Positions 12,397 to 13,586 of a stretch of 13,586 nt of DNA are shown piece by piece. Source of the stretch: JBBEDC01 sp040881505. Its GTDB lineage: Bacteria; Patescibacteriota; Andersenbacteria; UBA10190. Location of the stretch: the NCBI GenBank assembly GCA_040881505.1, contig JBBEDC010000048.1:1-13586 (forward strand), given 5' to 3'. The notes beneath the pieces are model-generated. The model was given only the letters and a program-made list of their open reading frames with translations, made no database searches and had not been told where the DNA came from. Both the position numbers and the translations under genes were made by a program. How positions within the stretch are numbered: the first letter of the stretch is position 1; each line of letters opens with the position of its first letter.

Positions 12397-12911
12397 TGGA
12401 ATACACAACGCTTGATCATTGTATTGATCGAGTGTTTCCCTTTATCCATGCTCATCTCAGCGAACATGAGCCAGCGCCAGAATACGAGTTCATCAACAGC
12501 GGTATGGGTCAACTGGAGAAGGTGTTGCAACTTGTGCAAAGCGATGTGTATTATCCAACGTTTTCGGATAAATGTGCATATCTTCTTTGTAGTATTGCTG
12601 GCTCTCAATACTTTCCCAATGGCAACAAACGACTAGGTGTAGCTGTTTTGATCGATTTTCTGATTATTAATAGTGCTGAAATTGTTGTTTTGAATTCAGG
12701 TGACTACAGGGAGCTGCTCAATATTTACTATCCCAGCTATACATGGGAAGAGAATGAAAATATTAGAGATCCACATCCACTTTTTCTATATAACCTTGCT
12801 ATTGTCATTGGTACTCCAAGTATTTGGGAGTTTGGGCATGGCTTTGATCAAGTTAAAGAAAGTGTCAGTGAAGTTTTTGAACAGCTCTACAGGTTGAAGG
12901 AGCCTTATTAG
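12396..12911 (+). CDS. Fic/Doc family protein with altered active-site motif
   Basis: 171 residues. Residues about 34-92 follow the Doc pattern: GMGQLEKVLQLVQ, YYPTFSDKCAYLLCSIAG, then SQYFPNGNKRLGVAVLIDFL (70-89). In Fic/Doc proteins the loop reads HxFx(D/E)GN(K/G)R, where His acts as base for AMP or phosphate transfer and the acidic residue binds metal. Here Gln71 (CAA, 12606-12608) replaces His and Asn75 replaces the acidic residue, while the GNKR anion hole (76-79) is intact. The protein may therefore bind nucleotide but lack ordinary transferase activity. A C-terminal extension (about 105-171), rich in aromatic and acidic residues, is unusual for Doc. It overlaps the 47-aa gene by one base. 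Alternative view: a decayed toxin or a pseudoenzyme. Confidence 0.8.
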   Translation: MEYTTLDHCIDRVFPFIHAHLSEHEPAPEYEFINSGMGQLEKVLQLVQSDVYYPTFSDKCAYLLCSIAGSQYFPNGNKRLGVAVLIDFLIINSAEIVVLNSGDYRELLNIYYPSYTWEENENIRDPHPLFLYNLAIVIGTPSIWEFGHGFDQVKESVSEVFEQLYRLKEPY

Positions 12912-12917
12912 CTCCTT
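12897..12917 (+). terminator. Hairpin spanning the stop codon of the Fic/Doc-like gene
   Basis: Perfect 7-base arms AAGGAGC and GCTCCTT enclose a 7-base loop, CTTATTA. The last base of the TAG at 12909-12911 opens the right arm. TCTG follows, so the T run is short (four with interruption). It is a possible weak intrinsic terminator. Confidence 0.4.
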
Positions 12918-13009
12918 TCTGCGTTAGAATCTTACATTATTTGAGTGTAATTGTGTGGCGGAAAAGACTCGGCCTTGCGCGGCTGCACAGAAGGAATATC
13001 CTTACGAAT

Positions 13010-13586
13010 ATGAACATGCCTACAAATAGACTCGGACTCACCTTCGCAGCTGTCTATGCTGCAATTTGTATTTGGGGAATAGCCAGCCAAGGATTGTTCG
13101 GTGAAAGCTTTATTGTCCTTATTGTAGGGCTTCCTTGGAGTTTGCTCTTCGCATTCTTTGAATATGGCGGTGCAACCGTACCTCTGTTGTATGTATATGT
13201 CTTTATTCCGCTCATATTAAATGTCGCCATATTATACTGGCTCGGAGTGCGTATTCAGAATAGTAAAAATACGAAAAACAGCGTACTCGTGATTGCGGGC
13301 ATCTTACTTCTTCTTGTTATTGGATTCTTTGCACTTAATAACTATATCTACAATGCGAAACAAGCAGAGACGCCTCCTTCTGTAGACGTAGTGGTGCCGA
13401 TTACGATTCAAGGCACGATAGTATGTCTGCCGCATCAGGATACGTCTGGTCCGGTTACGCTGGAATGTGCGTTCGGTCTCCAGGACGAAGAAGGCAACTA
13501 CTATGCTCTGCGCGATACTGATCCGTCGCAGTCACAGGTCGGTGCAATTCCTTCAAACAGACGCGTCGAAGTCAGTGGGACGCTCA
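13010..13586 (+). CDS. Four-helix membrane protein with extracytoplasmic C-terminal domain (partial)
   Basis: The frame is open from ATG 13010 (alternative 13016) to the window end, about 192 residues, with the 3' end missing. Hydrophobic segments are at about 8-26, 33-51, 56-78 and 92-110, with a basic loop QNSKNTKN before the fourth. After residue 125 a soluble part begins: VVVPITIQGTIVCLPHQDTS, then GPVTLECAFGLQDEEGNYYA and RVEVSGTL. This resembles a small OB-fold-like beta barrel that I associate with uncharacterised envelope proteins and lipoproteins, with two Cys (139 and 153) that could pair. The function is unknown. AAGGA (12991) sits 14 bases before the ATG within an imperfect AAGGA/TCCTT dyad. 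No other features are evident between 12918 and 13009. Confidence 0.75.
   Translation, partial: MNMPTNRLGLTFAAVYAAICIWGIASQGLFGESFIVLIVGLPWSLLFAFFEYGGATVPLLYVYVFIPLILNVAILYWLGVRIQNSKNTKNSVLVIAGILLLLVIGFFALNNYIYNAKQAETPPSVDVVVPITIQGTIVCLPHQDTSGPVTLECAFGLQDEEGNYYALRDTDPSQSQVGAIPSNRRVEVSGTL

Overview
The window looks like part of a small bacterial genome using the standard code (stops TAA, TAG and TGA all occur). The gene content resembles Patescibacteria/CPR: a DUF2341 surface protein, an RnfD-like membrane protein fused to a flavin reductase domain, a secreted protein with a Cys/Trp tail motif, and many one-domain DUF proteins. I infer a Paceibacteria/Parcubacteria-like source with modest confidence, because there is no rRNA or other taxonomic marker here.

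Layout. Left edge (1-1000): a PqqD-like RRE-fold protein on the minus strand, then a DUF1801 protein on the plus strand. 1059-3262: a tightly overlapping minus-strand operon (DUF2975 membrane protein, YozG-type HTH regulator, DUF4153/DUF4173-like membrane protein) behind a recognisable promoter. 3392-4215: an arsenate-reductase-like low-molecular-weight phosphatase followed by a single-domain rhodanese. 4304-6126: a small membrane protein (minus) divergent from the 500-aa RnfD/FNR-type redox protein (plus). 6222-7033: a secreted protein with the window's best intrinsic terminator. 7061-7752: a DUF5678 protein with a retropepsin-like aspartic protease, preceded by a perfect palindrome. 7753-9323: a probable gene remnant, then a dihydrofolate-reductase-like (RibD C-terminal) protein, a DUF1428 protein and a short YdeI/OmpD-associated protein. 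9415-11591: a large DUF2341 multidomain surface protein whose 3' end abuts a frameshifted gene remnant. 11601-12152: a DUF1697 protein. 12253-12911: a 47-aa basic protein overlapping a Fic/Doc-family gene whose catalytic His codon is replaced by Gln, arranged like a toxin-antitoxin pair. 13010-end: the first part of a four-helix membrane protein.

Functional threads. Thiol/redox chemistry (ArsC-like protein, rhodanese, RnfD/FNR protein) sits together at 3.4-6.1 kb. Secreted and surface proteins lie at 6.2 kb and 9.4-11.4 kb. Many small single-domain cytoplasmic proteins look like independently acquired cargo. Several transcription-unit-leading genes have a -10-like hexamer ending 6 to 8 bases before the start codon and no Shine-Dalgarno sequence, which suggests widespread leaderless transcription. 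The most unusual item is the Fic/Doc-like gene with its small overlapping partner. No CRISPR array, tRNA, rRNA, insertion sequence or long repeat was seen.
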